This document shows positions 16,057 to 23,336 of a stretch of DNA of 64,000 bases, piece after piece. The translations under genes were made by a program, and so were the position numbers. Source of the DNA: SIG351 sp045627045 (GTDB lineage: Bacteria > Bacillota > Clostridia > HGM11327). The number at the start of each line of letters is the position of its first letter. The stretch's first letter is position 1. The notes below the pieces were generated by a model. The model saw only the letters and a program-made list of their open reading frames with translations, was not told where the DNA came from and searched no databases. The DNA is taken from positions 1 through 64,000 of the forward strand of contig JAZQMY010000056.1 of NCBI GenBank assembly GCA_045627045.1, read 5' to 3'.

Positions 16057-17061
16057 ATGAAAGAATATCTTATTGATTTTGCAAAGTATATTGGCTTTCC
16101 TGATGAGGCTATTGCATCTCTCATGGAGGTTTGGGATAAGGTGCAGGCAAACGAAGATGCAAAGGCTTCTTTTGATAAATGGATAGCTCGATACAACGAT
16201 AACTGTATGCTCCGTGACTGGACTGAATACGACAGAATGCTCGATGATATGAAACGCATTTCCGGTGTTATAGGTGTCAGCCACAGGCAGACGGATCTTC
16301 TTATCTTTATGTGCCTTTCAAAGCACCTCAGGGAGCTTTATGAGAGAGACGGCTACACAGAGGAGATGTTCCGCACATCGATGCTCGATCTTTATGTGAA
16401 GATGATGGAGGAGCATGACCTCACGGGCCTCTGGGGAACAAGCGTAGGCGGTTGGTTCTCCGGCTTCTTCAATATGGACAGATTCGGATTCGGTATACTC
16501 CAGTTTGAGCTGATCGAGTTCGGCTGGCCGTCATACGAGGACGAAAAGGGACATAAGCTTTCTTCAACAAGCAATATCGTGAACATACATATTCCCGGCA
16601 TCGGCAGACTTACAAAGGAAAAATGTGCAGAAGCATACAAGCTTGCGGCTGATTTTTACAGAGACAGATTTGACATGGATGAAATACCTTTTATGTGCGC
16701 TTCATGGCTCCTTGACAAGCCTGTAAACGATACTCTGCCGGAGAGTTCAAACATCAGACAGTTCATGGATACGTTTGACGTTTTCTCATACGGAAAGGGA
16801 AATGACAGGGGAGATATGTGGAGAGTATTCGGCAAGGAATATACAGACGAGCTCGAAAAGCTCCCGGAAAGAACATCCGTTCAGAGAACATACAAGAAGT
16901 GGCTCATCAACGGCGGCTCAGTATCAAACGGAAGCGGAGTATTCTTCCTTGCGAAGCCCGGATACGGCGGCCCTGTGTGGAAACTGAAAAAGAGAATGTA
17001 TTCCTTCTATTCTGACTACGATGAAGAAGCAGAGGCAAGAGGAGATTATACAAATTATTGA
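16057..17061 (+). CDS. Acyltransferase-domain protein (GNAT-like N/C domains)
   Basis: Protein of 334 residues with no signal peptide or membrane segment. The sequence resembles the Clostridia proteins annotated as acyltransferase-domain proteins with paired NAT_N/GNAT_C-like domains: a helical N-terminal half (1 to about 130) and a mixed half with NIVNIHIPGIGRLTKEKC, PFMCASWLLD and the RTYKKWLINGG end. I rely on general resemblance, so the name is tentative. ATG 16057 is preferred (GGGAGAAAAAATG); longer in-frame readings run into the promoter at 15946-15974. It is a single-gene unit with its own promoter and terminator. Confidence 0.6.
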   Translation: MKEYLIDFAKYIGFPDEAIASLMEVWDKVQANEDAKASFDKWIARYNDNCMLRDWTEYDRMLDDMKRISGVIGVSHRQTDLLIFMCLSKHLRELYERDGYTEEMFRTSMLDLYVKMMEEHDLTGLWGTSVGGWFSGFFNMDRFGFGILQFELIEFGWPSYEDEKGHKLSSTSNIVNIHIPGIGRLTKEKCAEAYKLAADFYRDRFDMDEIPFMCASWLLDKPVNDTLPESSNIRQFMDTFDVFSYGKGNDRGDMWRVFGKEYTDELEKLPERTSVQRTYKKWLINGGSVSNGSGVFFLAKPGYGGPVWKLKKRMYSFYSDYDEEAEARGDYTNY

Positions 17062-17066
17062 TAACA

Positions 17067-17092
17067 AAAGCACGGCGAAAACCGTGCTTTTT
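17067..17092 (+). terminator. Terminator after acyltransferase-like gene
   Basis: AAAGCACGG (17067-17075), loop CGAAAA, CCGTGCTTT (17082-17090), then T residues. Confidence 0.85.
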
Positions 17093-17122
17093 GTTTTATT
17101 GAATAATAATTTGCTCAAAGCA

Positions 17123-17548
17123 TTATGCTTTTTTCCTTTTTACAATAATTATCACTGCTCCCGAAACACGCAGGACAGCAACTGCCGCAAGGATAATGAT
17201 AAGTCTCGTGGGGGAGAATTTTTCAACTGAAGGGGTATCATTTTCGGTGATGTTTGCCGCAGAAAGAACGCTTATTGATTTTTCACTGGGACCGGGACCG
17301 TAAAAAGCTGTTTCAACTGTGCCGTCGTACAGCTTTGCTTCTTCGTACTTCTTTGCGTAAACGTCATACAGTGTTTCGATGGGGACAAGGCAGTTTTCCT
17401 CTGCATCGGGTCCGAAATAAAGGCTGACAAAATCGCCGCAATCAGTTTCGTAAAGTATTGCAAACGGATCGCAATAGCTTAAACCGTCAATAAAGTATAT
17501 GTTCTTGATTTCTTTTGCTGAACCTTTCAGCAGAATATTGGCGAAGGA
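17123..17548 (-). pseudogene. Truncated C-terminal fragment of a membrane-anchored protein
   Basis: An open reading frame of 141 codons on the minus strand ends with TAA at 17123-17125 but has no start: it runs back to an in-frame TAG at 17549-17551 and begins mid-domain (NILLKGSAKEIKNIYFIDGL). The product would have an extracellular part with CDPFAILYETDCGDF and a C-terminal membrane helix (RLIIILAAVAVLRVSGAVII) followed by VKRKKA. This looks like the 3' part of a surface protein gene whose 5' part was lost. The break at about 17540 coincides with sequence resembling a transposon end. Confidence 0.6.
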
Positions 17549-17740
17549 CTATTGTACAAGAAATGCTCGGTGCAGAGGAAATGCTATCAGCCTTCTGCTG
17601 AGCCCGAAGGGACTTGAAATGCGTGATAAGAAAGAGGGTCGACCAGGATTGATCGACCCTCTTTTGTATTATCTGAATTAAATTGGAGTGAAATATTCAG
17701 TGGGTGGCGCGAGGGCTGAAGCCCTCAGTCTCCCCGATTA
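17540..17740 (+). mobile_element. Possible remnant of an IS200/IS605-type element end
   Basis: At 17540 the truncated gene stops and unrelated sequence begins. A plus-strand reading gives NIGEGLLYKKCSVQRKCYQ, faintly like the C-terminal end of TnpB proteins (the NI-x-EGL pattern). It is followed by a 12-bp stem, AAAGAGGGTCGA (17631-17642) with TCGACCCTCTTT (17653-17664), which is also a terminator. Next comes a compact hairpin, GAGGGCT-GA-AGCCCTC (17711-17726), preceded by GTGGGTGGCGC, of the kind found at subterminal ends of IS200/IS605 elements. No transposase gene remains. The family assignment is a guess from structure. Confidence 0.3.
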
Positions 17741-17764
17741 TTTGTGGATGATATACTTCAAAAA

Positions 17765-18412
17765 TCATTTGTTTGTGTATTTGACTTTTGCTTTTTCAAC
17801 CAGCACATTACAATACTTTTTGTATTTTTCTTCTGCTTCTTCCTTTGTCATTCCTTTTTTGTTTATGCACTCATCTATGAAATCCTTGTGTCTGTCAAAT
17901 ACCATAAGTGATCTTTCGATAAGCATTACTCTGAATGCTTTATATTCTTCTTCTGAAATGGAAAGCTCTTGCATTGCGCGGAGCTTCATTTTTGAAGCAA
18001 TCTCAAGACCTTCATTTTTTATGTCGGAGAAATAATTATCTCCTGTAACAAATGAGCCTTCATATATTTTGATAGCTTCTTCTTTTGAAAAAGATGCTCC
18101 GTGTTTTTTTGCATCCTGATAATATATTTCCGTTCTGATAACAAGATCATATATTTTTTCTTCATCTGTAAAAAAATCAAAATTAATGTCTACTGATGAA
18201 TAATCATTTATGCATTCAAGTAATGCATCTCTTTCGGCAAGCAAAAGCCTGAAGGTTGAATCATAAATCGGTGTATTACCGATTGAAACATATGTTTCTT
18301 CTCCGTCTGCCAGAGCATAACTCTTGTCTGAAAAAACATTAAAGCTGAAACAAATAACAATGATAGTGGCTATAACCAAAACCGGCATTAAGTATTTAAC
18401 AATTTTTTTCAT
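17765..18412 (-). CDS. Exported SurA/PrsA-N-like protein
   Basis: Protein of 215 residues with an N-terminal signal or anchor helix (residues 7-27) and an Ala-Asp exit region (KSYALADGEE). The mature part is helical, with VSIGNTPIYDSTFRLLLAE resembling the N-terminal chaperone region of SurA/PrsA foldases. Two later helices are rich in Glu and Lys. There is no rotamase domain. ATG 18410-18412 is preceded by AGAGG. The broken small exported peptide gene lies 104 bases upstream in the same transcript, mirroring the pair at 1-291. A chaperone-like role for that peptide is inference. Confidence 0.6.
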   Translation of the reverse strand: MKKIVKYLMPVLVIATIIVICFSFNVFSDKSYALADGEETYVSIGNTPIYDSTFRLLLAERDALLECINDYSSVDINFDFFTDEEKIYDLVIRTEIYYQDAKKHGASFSKEEAIKIYEGSFVTGDNYFSDIKNEGLEIASKMKLRAMQELSISEEEYKAFRVMLIERSLMVFDRHKDFIDECINKKGMTKEEAEEKYKKYCNVLVEKAKVKYTNK

Positions 18413-18516
18413 AAAAATGACCTCTTTTCTTTTATATTATATGTGTGCTCTGATGAGCAAATCGGCAGGAGTGGAATTTATTGGATATCCATCGAAGGTT
18501 ATTAAACATATTCCTT

Positions 18517-18658
18517 CTATATAATAGATGATGCCACTTCGGTTGATTCCTCTGTAATACTGTTATCAGTAAGTGCAGATGCATTTTCAATCGCGGTGAA
18601 TGTTGAAGTAAAGATCAGACAAATTGCGATGAAAAAAGATGTGATTTTTTTTAGTCAT
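18517..18658 (-). pseudogene. Small exported peptide gene with a frameshift in an A8 run
   Basis: ATG at 18656-18658 opens a frame that ends soon afterwards, but the next frame codes for KKITSFFIAICLIFTSTFTA, a clear signal peptide, followed by a short Thr/Glu/Ser-rich tail ending EVASSII and TAG at 18517-18519. Removing one A from the run of eight at 18645-18652 joins the ATG to this frame and gives a 46-residue exported peptide. Either one base was gained, or expression relies on slippage at the A8 run. The design resembles the intact peptide gene at 118-291. Confidence 0.5.
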
Positions 18659-18727
18659 AAATTGTTCTTCTTTTTTATTATTTTCTTCTGTGGCTAAAGT
18701 TGCTAAAACCGGCTTTCCCCCTTTCCT

Positions 18728-18772
18728 GGTTTGTAATTACATTATACCACAGAAACACTGTAATTACAAACC
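18728..18772. promoter_or_regulatory. Twin palindromic operator around a promoter
   Basis: GGTTTGTAATTACA (18728-18741) and TGTAATTACAAACC (18759-18772) are exact 14-base inverted repeats. Each contains the perfect 10-bp palindrome TGTAATTACA, centred at 18736.5 and 18763.5, 27 bp apart. One copy covers the -10 and the other the -35 of the minus-strand promoter at 18741-18769, as expected for a dimeric repressor binding two sites. No cognate regulator can be pointed out. Confidence 0.65.
18741..18769 (-). promoter_or_regulatory. Promoter for small exported peptide/SurA-like operon
   Basis: Minus strand TTGTAA (18764-18769), 17 bp spacer ending TGG (extended -10), TATAAT (18741-18746), embedded in the twin palindromes. 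Confidence 0.65.
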
Positions 18773-18858
18773 TTTCTATTATATATATTACAAAAATACG
18801 GAAATTTTCCAACTGCATTTGTAAATAATTTGTGAACATTTTTTACAACGAAAAACAT

Positions 18859-18887
18859 TTGACTTTTTTGAAGTGCTGTTTTATAAT
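18859..18887 (+). promoter_or_regulatory. Promoter for ECF sigma/anti-sigma operon
   Basis: TTGACT (18859-18864), 17 bp spacer, TATAAT (18882-18887). Its form is sigma-A-like rather than a typical ECF AAC/CGT promoter. Confidence 0.65.
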
Positions 18888-18914
18888 TATAATATGCCGG
18901 AAGGGGGGATAGCT

Positions 18915-19439
18915 TTGTTTACGGATAACGAAAAATATACGGATACGGATATATTCAACTATATTTACGGGCTTGCAAATAAGGATATGTGCCGTATTGC
19001 CTACCGTTACCTTCACAACAGGGAAGATACTGAGGATGCCGTTCAGTCTGCATTTGAAGCAATAGCCCGGAAAATAAGTATTTTTTACTGCAAAGATGAC
19101 ACTGAGATAAAAAAGCTTACCGCCGTGATCGTCAGATGCACTGCCATCCGTATTTATAACAGGAATTGCAGAGAAGATGTTCCTTTCAGCGACCAGATGG
19201 AAGAAACCGTATCGGAGAACGACGATCCGGATAATAACATAGAGGTAATGGAGATCAGAAAGCTGATAAACGGAATGAAGTACCCCAGAAGAGAAGTGCT
19301 TGACCTCGTGCTGATATGCGGCTTTTCGGCAAAGGAAACATCGCGTATGCTCGGCATACCGGAAACCACGGTTTATGATAATCTTTTCAAAGGAAAAAGG
19401 GAAATTCGACAGGCTTATAAAAAAGGAGAAAGAAAATGA
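18915..19439 (+). CDS. ECF-type RNA polymerase sigma factor
   Basis: Sigma-70 family, extracytoplasmic-function type, 174 residues. Region 2 is YLHNREDTEDAVQSAFEAIA and region 4 is the helix-turn-helix CGFSAKETSRMLGIPETTVY. It should direct RNA polymerase to a small regulon when released from the anti-sigma encoded by the next gene, which overlaps by four bases. The start is taken as TTG 18915 because a GGGGGG stretch lies 6-7 bases upstream; ATG 18894 lies only 6 bases after the -10 and would be essentially leaderless. Confidence 0.85.
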   Translation: MFTDNEKYTDTDIFNYIYGLANKDMCRIAYRYLHNREDTEDAVQSAFEAIARKISIFYCKDDTEIKKLTAVIVRCTAIRIYNRNCREDVPFSDQMEETVSENDDPDNNIEVMEIRKLINGMKYPRREVLDLVLICGFSAKETSRMLGIPETTVYDNLFKGKREIRQAYKKGERK

Positions 19440-20098
19440 CGGGTTGTATCAGAAATGACAAGGCATTAAAAATATTTGCCGAATATGAAGAAAATGAGAT
19501 AGTGAGAGCGGAAAAATATCCGGAAGCACCGTTTGAACTATCGTATGAAACGAAGGAAAAGATCAGATCAACCGGAGAAATGCTATCTGAGAAGAAAAAA
19601 CCGTCTCTTTTTGCAAGAAAGGGACTGATGGCTGCCGCAGTAATTATCCTAGCGCTCATTGTTTCGCTTGCGGTTTCGCCTGAGGTAAGAGCATTTGTTG
19701 GGAACATAATCGTTACGATAAAGGAAAACTGCATCGAGTTCAGGTCAGAGAAGAACGTGGAATGGGACGGCGCCGAATTTGAACTGGGTTATCTGCCGGA
19801 AGGGTATGAGCTTGCGGATGAAACGAGAACCCCTACGTCTTTATCAAAAAAATATATCTGTGAGGACAAAACAATATACTTAAAAGTAAGTTCAATAGTA
19901 AATTCGTTTTTTTATACAAATGTAAACAATTATAATGTAATGAATATAAATGGCACAGATGTCTTTATTAACGGAGACGAAAAGGTATCTTGTGCAGTAT
20001 GGATAAAAAATAATTGCTTATTTGTTTTATCAAAATATGATGAAACAATAAGCGTAACAGAATTTGTGAAAATAATTGAAGAATGTAAGCAACAGTAA
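19436..20098 (+). CDS. Membrane anti-sigma factor, DUF4367-like
   Basis: Protein of 220 residues: a cytoplasmic part (1 to about 62) able to hold the sigma factor, one membrane helix (GLMAAAVIILALIVSLAVSP, about 63-82) and an extracellular beta-rich domain with FELGYLPEGYELAD, characteristic of DUF4367 proteins encoded next to ECF sigma factors in Clostridia. The ATG overlaps the sigma gene stop (ATGA), which suggests equal production of the two partners. A terminator follows. Confidence 0.85.
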   Translation: MTGCIRNDKALKIFAEYEENEIVRAEKYPEAPFELSYETKEKIRSTGEMLSEKKKPSLFARKGLMAAAVIILALIVSLAVSPEVRAFVGNIIVTIKENCIEFRSEKNVEWDGAEFELGYLPEGYELADETRTPTSLSKKYICEDKTIYLKVSSIVNSFFYTNVNNYNVMNINGTDVFINGDEKVSCAVWIKNNCLFVLSKYDETISVTEFVKIIEECKQQ

Positions 20099-20105
20099 AT
20101 TATTA

Positions 20106-20131
20106 AGCCCGTCAAAATGACGGGCTTTTTT
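20106..20131 (+). terminator. Terminator after sigma/anti-sigma operon
   Basis: AGCCCGTCA (20106-20114), AAA loop, TGACGGGCT (20118-20126), then T residues. Confidence 0.9.
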
Positions 20132-20150
20132 ATGTCTGTAATGGCATAAA

Positions 20151-20579
20151 TCAGTATTCAGCCTGATGCTCGACCGTAACACAGTCTGGATTCCCGCCGG
20201 TTCCGGTCGCAGTGATTTCTGTTACGATTTTATAAGTGCCGTGAGAATTGAGAGAAAATGTGTGCGTGAAAGAATTGTTGAAGGCGTTGCTGATATCGAC
20301 CCACTTGTTATTTTCTTCACCTATATCTACGGTTGTCCAGAATAGTCCCAGAAATCCTTTCTTTTTCAATTCTGTTTCAGCCAGGAAACAGGTCAATCCT
20401 GAGAATCCTACGTAGTTAATGTTGATATAAGCCTGTCCGTCATTGTTTATGTATAATGTTGCATCAACATAAGAGATGTTGTTGAAAGTCTGACTGCTGC
20501 TTCCGGCGTAGGCTATGCCTGCCGACAACAGTGTGACTGCGGTCAGCACCAAAATAAATGATATGAACTTTCTTTTCAT
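20151..20579 (-). CDS. Small secreted beta-rich protein, unknown function
   Basis: Protein of 142 residues from ATG 20579, with AGAGGA 6 bases upstream. It has a signal peptide (MKRKFISFILVLTAVTLLSA, ending near AYAGSS) and a mature part that looks all-beta, with SYVDATLYINNDGQAYIN, a short KKKGFLGLFW segment and two Cys residues (in GLTCFLAE and NPDCVTV) that could form a disulfide. It is convergent with the anti-sigma gene and may belong to the sigma factor's regulon, but its own promoter looks sigma-A-like. I do not recognise the family. Confidence 0.7.
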   Translation of the reverse strand: MKRKFISFILVLTAVTLLSAGIAYAGSSSQTFNNISYVDATLYINNDGQAYININYVGFSGLTCFLAETELKKKGFLGLFWTTVDIGEENNKWVDISNAFNNSFTHTFSLNSHGTYKIVTEITATGTGGNPDCVTVEHQAEY

Positions 20580-20672
20580 TTGAATATCCTCTTTTTTTAT
20601 TATTTCACTGCCCACACACCGTGCCGGCAACTAAGGGGGCATTGAGGAAGCGTTATTTTTGCTTCCTGAGTT

Positions 20673-20701
20673 ATTATATAATAACAAAGAGGAGAGGTCA
20701 A
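20673..20701 (-). promoter_or_regulatory. Promoter for small secreted protein
   Basis: Minus strand TTGACC (20696-20701), 17 bp spacer, TATAAT (20673-20678). The leader contains a GGAAGC/GCTTCC hairpin. Confidence 0.7.
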
Positions 20702-20752
20702 ACGATTGTTTTGGCTGAAAAACGGTTCTTCGGGCGAAAAATGTCGGATACC

Positions 20753-20782
20753 AAAAAACCTTCGCTTTTTGAAAAGCAAAGG
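20753..20782 (-). terminator. Terminator after polysaccharide deacetylase
   Basis: On the minus strand CCTTTGCTTTT and AAAAGCGAAGG form an 11-bp stem with one mismatch, followed by six T residues. Confidence 0.7.
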
Positions 20783-20804
20783 TCTTAAAATGTTCTGAAA
20801 GCGA

Positions 20805-21506
20805 TCACTTGTTGATGAGTACTTCCGTGTTTGTGCCGTAGAAAATATCGTCTTTGCCGCTGATGAGCTTGCAGAAATCCTCAAACCTGTCCCATTCATC
20901 CCTGATATCGAATTCGTAAGCGTGTCCCCAGATGTAGAAGAGGCTCGGCTTTTCGGGCTTTAGGTCGATGAATTTCTCGGCAAGGTCAAACATTCTGTCC
21001 CATTCCATGTGATAAACGGTAGGATTGAAAACGAGAAGATCGTCTTCCTGAAGAGTGAAATCGTAGGTTGAAGTTGTTGTTCTGGAGTAGAGGACACCTG
21101 TGTTATTCTTGATGATGTCGGCGGTTTCTCTTGTGAAACAGCCTGTGCCACCCGGATATGCCATACCGACAACCTCATAGCCGGCAATTTCTGAGAGATT
21201 GAGTCTGTCTTCTTCAACTTCCTTGATTACTTCTTCTTTTGAGAGATTTCCCAGACAAGGATGGTGGAGGGTGTGTACTGCGATTTCGTGGCCTTCATAG
21301 ATTGCTTTGATTTCCCTTGGCTCAGGCTTGACGTGAGCAACGGTTACGTTTTCACGAATGAGAGAACCCGGATGACCGAGCAGACCGGAGTTGAGGTTGA
21401 ATGTGCATTTAAGACCGTATTTATTAAGAATCTTGATAAGACGCTTGTCCTGAAGAACAGCATCATCATAGCTGAAGGTTACAGCTTTCATTTTTCCGTT
21501 AAACAT
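20805..21506 (-). CDS. NodB-type polysaccharide deacetylase
   Basis: Protein of 233 residues without a signal peptide. Carbohydrate esterase family 4 motifs: FSYDDA (metal Asp in the TFDD motif), VHTLHHP (HxxxH metal site) and AYPGGTG (arginine-motif region replaced by PGG). A late GHAYEF region may carry the catalytic His. Such enzymes remove acetyl groups from amino sugars; absence of an export signal suggests a cytoplasmic substrate such as an imported oligosaccharide. The start follows AGGAGAAATACTT. Single-gene unit with promoter 21566-21594. Confidence 0.88.
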   Translation of the reverse strand: MFNGKMKAVTFSYDDAVLQDKRLIKILNKYGLKCTFNLNSGLLGHPGSLIRENVTVAHVKPEPREIKAIYEGHEIAVHTLHHPCLGNLSKEEVIKEVEEDRLNLSEIAGYEVVGMAYPGGTGCFTRETADIIKNNTGVLYSRTTTSTYDFTLQEDDLLVFNPTVYHMEWDRMFDLAEKFIDLKPEKPSLFYIWGHAYEFDIRDEWDRFEDFCKLISGKDDIFYGTNTEVLINK

Positions 21507-21565
21507 AAGTATTTCTCCTGTGATGATGAAATAAACCGCCTGAAGCCAGACTATTTTATAAATCC

Positions 21566-21594
21566 ATTATACCATAAAATAAACATAAAAGCAA
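21566..21594 (-). promoter_or_regulatory. Promoter for polysaccharide deacetylase
   Basis: Minus strand TTGCTT (21589-21594), 17 bp spacer ending TGG, TATAAT (21566-21571). Confidence 0.65.
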
Positions 21595-21651
21595 TAAAGT
21601 TCTTTATGAATTCATTATGAAATTTTTTTGCGTTTTTTGTCACAAAATGTA

Positions 21652-21680
21652 TTGACAAAAATGAAGTAATATGGTACAAT
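21652..21680 (+). promoter_or_regulatory. Promoter for uracil/xanthine permease
   Basis: TTGACA (21652-21657), 17 bp spacer ending TGG, TACAAT (21675-21680). Confidence 0.75.
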
Positions 21681-21686
21681 TTACAA

Positions 21687-21906
21687 GGTTAAGAAATCAT
21701 ATCTTGAAACACGGTACCGTGATGCCTGTAAGAATGATAAAAATTCGGAATAATAGGTTTTTATATCTTGCGGCACGTCTGCAGGATTTTTTTATACCTG
21801 TTTTCAAAAATGATACTGATCCAATGGCGCACCGGAAATCGCCTCGAGCAAAATTTCTAATTTCCGGAGAAAGGCAGGCTTTACAAAGTAAAGCCATGGT
21901 AAACAT
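21687..21906 (+). ncRNA. Attenuator-like leader of the permease gene
   Basis: About 220 transcribed bases before the permease. Several folds are visible: a short stem at 21690-21707, the palindrome CACGGTACCGTG (21710-21721), and a terminator-like stem, CTTGCGG (21767-21773) with CTGCAGG (21779-21785), followed by seven T residues. An alternative pairing, GCCTGTAAG (21724-21732) with CTTGCGGC (21767-21774), would prevent that terminator. A second hairpin, GGCTTTAC-AAA-GTAAAGCC, sits between a GGAGAAAGG sequence and the start codon. I do not recognise a purine, PRPP, preQ1 or PyrR-binding consensus. Confidence 0.45.
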
Positions 21907-23265
21907 ATGAAACTTACATATGGTGTATCGGATAAGCCGAAGTTCGGACAGCTTCTCGTCTTCGCTTTCCAGCAGCTTCTTGCCATTCTTGCAGCAACAA
22001 TAGCAGTTCCTGCAATTATCGGTAACGGAATGTCACAGTCAGCAGCACTTTTCGGTGCAGGTATTGGTACAATAGTATATCTTCTCTTCACAAAATTCAA
22101 GAGCCCTGTATTCCTCGGTTCATCATTCGCATTCATCGGTTCAATGCTCGCAGCATTTGCCGGTGCAACAGCAATGGGTGATCCGGAGCTCGGATACTTC
22201 GGTCTTATCCTCGGCGCTGTTTTTGCAGGTCTCGTTTATGTAGTGATCGCAATCATCGTTAAGTTTGCCGGTGTTAAGTGGCTCAGCAAGATCATGCCTG
22301 CTGTTGTAATCGGACCTACTGTTGCAATTATCGGTCTTTCACTTTCAGGCAACGCTGTTGGCGATCTTTTCTCAGGCAACGTTTATGACGTTGAGACAGG
22401 CTTGCAGACTGCTTCAACTTACCTCTGCCTCATTTGCGGTCTCGTAACACTCGGTGTAACGATCATCTGCTCAGTATTCGGCAAGAAGATGGTAAAGATG
22501 ATTCCTTTCATTATCGGTATTGTTTCAGGATATGCTCTTGCAGCTATCTTCACACTCATCGGTAATGCAGCAAACATTCCTGCAATGCAGATCATCAACT
22601 TCTCAGCATTCGCAAATATGCAGTGGATTCCTGACTTCTCATTTGTTACGGCTGTTAAGCACATCGGCAAGGCTGATATCGGCTACATCGGAACGATCGC
22701 AGTTGCTTACATCCCTGTTGCACTCGTTGTATTCGCAGAGCACATCGCTGACCACAAGAACCTCTCATCGATCATCAACCATGACCTCCTCGAGGATCCG
22801 GGCCTTTCAAACACTCTCCTTGGCGACGGTGTTGGTTCAATGGCAGGCGCACTCTTCGGTGGATGCCCGAACACAACTTACGGTGAGTCAGTTGGCTGCG
22901 TAGCTATTTCAGGAAACGCTTCAGTTGCTACTATCCTTACAACGGCTATCATGGCAATCGTTGCTTCTTTCATAGCTCCGTTCGTAACATTCCTCGCAAC
23001 AATTCCTTCTTGCGTAATGGGCGGTGTATGTATTGCTCTCTATGGCTTCATCGCTGTATCCGGTCTCAAGATGATCCAGAAGACAGACCTTGAGGACAAC
23101 AGAAACCTCTTCGTAGTAAGTGTTATCCTTATCGCAGGTGTTGGCGGTATGTCAATCTCATTCGGCAACGTAACAGTTACTGAAGTTGCTTGCGCACTCA
23201 TCCTCGGTATCCTTACAAACGTTCTTGTAAATTGCAAGAAGAAAAAAGATGCTGAAGAAGAATAA
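21907..23265 (+). CDS. Uracil-xanthine permease (NCS2 family)
   Basis: Nucleobase:cation symporter of 452 residues with about 12-14 membrane segments, in the UraA branch of NCS2. Seen: the N-terminal QQLLAILAATIAVPAIIGNG, PVFLGSSFAFIGSM, the signature GLSLSGNAV, AEHIADHKN (the conserved Glu of the substrate site) and GCPNTTYGESVGCVAISGNA. It brings uracil, or possibly xanthine, into the cell. The ATG at 21907 has no Shine-Dalgarno sequence within 15 bases; GGAGAAAGG lies farther away with a stable hairpin between. A terminator follows. Confidence 0.93.
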   Translation: MKLTYGVSDKPKFGQLLVFAFQQLLAILAATIAVPAIIGNGMSQSAALFGAGIGTIVYLLFTKFKSPVFLGSSFAFIGSMLAAFAGATAMGDPELGYFGLILGAVFAGLVYVVIAIIVKFAGVKWLSKIMPAVVIGPTVAIIGLSLSGNAVGDLFSGNVYDVETGLQTASTYLCLICGLVTLGVTIICSVFGKKMVKMIPFIIGIVSGYALAAIFTLIGNAANIPAMQIINFSAFANMQWIPDFSFVTAVKHIGKADIGYIGTIAVAYIPVALVVFAEHIADHKNLSSIINHDLLEDPGLSNTLLGDGVGSMAGALFGGCPNTTYGESVGCVAISGNASVATILTTAIMAIVASFIAPFVTFLATIPSCVMGGVCIALYGFIAVSGLKMIQKTDLEDNRNLFVVSVILIAGVGGMSISFGNVTVTEVACALILGILTNVLVNCKKKKDAEEE

Positions 23266-23291
23266 TAAGTAAGCACAATACAGAAATTTTA

Positions 23292-23325
23292 CCCTCCGTA
23301 TTCGGTATGAATGCGGAGGGTTTTG
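23292..23325 (+). terminator. Terminator after permease
   Basis: CCCTCCG (23292-23298) pairs with CGGAGGG (23314-23320), followed by TTTT. Also lies downstream of the convergent GH95 gene. Confidence 0.8.
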
Positions 23326-23336
23326 CTTTTTGTATA

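Noticed and set aside
17631..17664. 12-bp stem as a CRISPR-like or attachment repeat
   Set aside because: It occurs once only and looks like a terminator within the transposon-like remnant.
21671..21910. Open frame of 79 codons across the permease leader ending in ATATGA over the start codon
   Set aside because: No ribosome binding site near any of its start codons, composition is not protein-like, and it crosses the terminator-like stem. Better explained as leader RNA.
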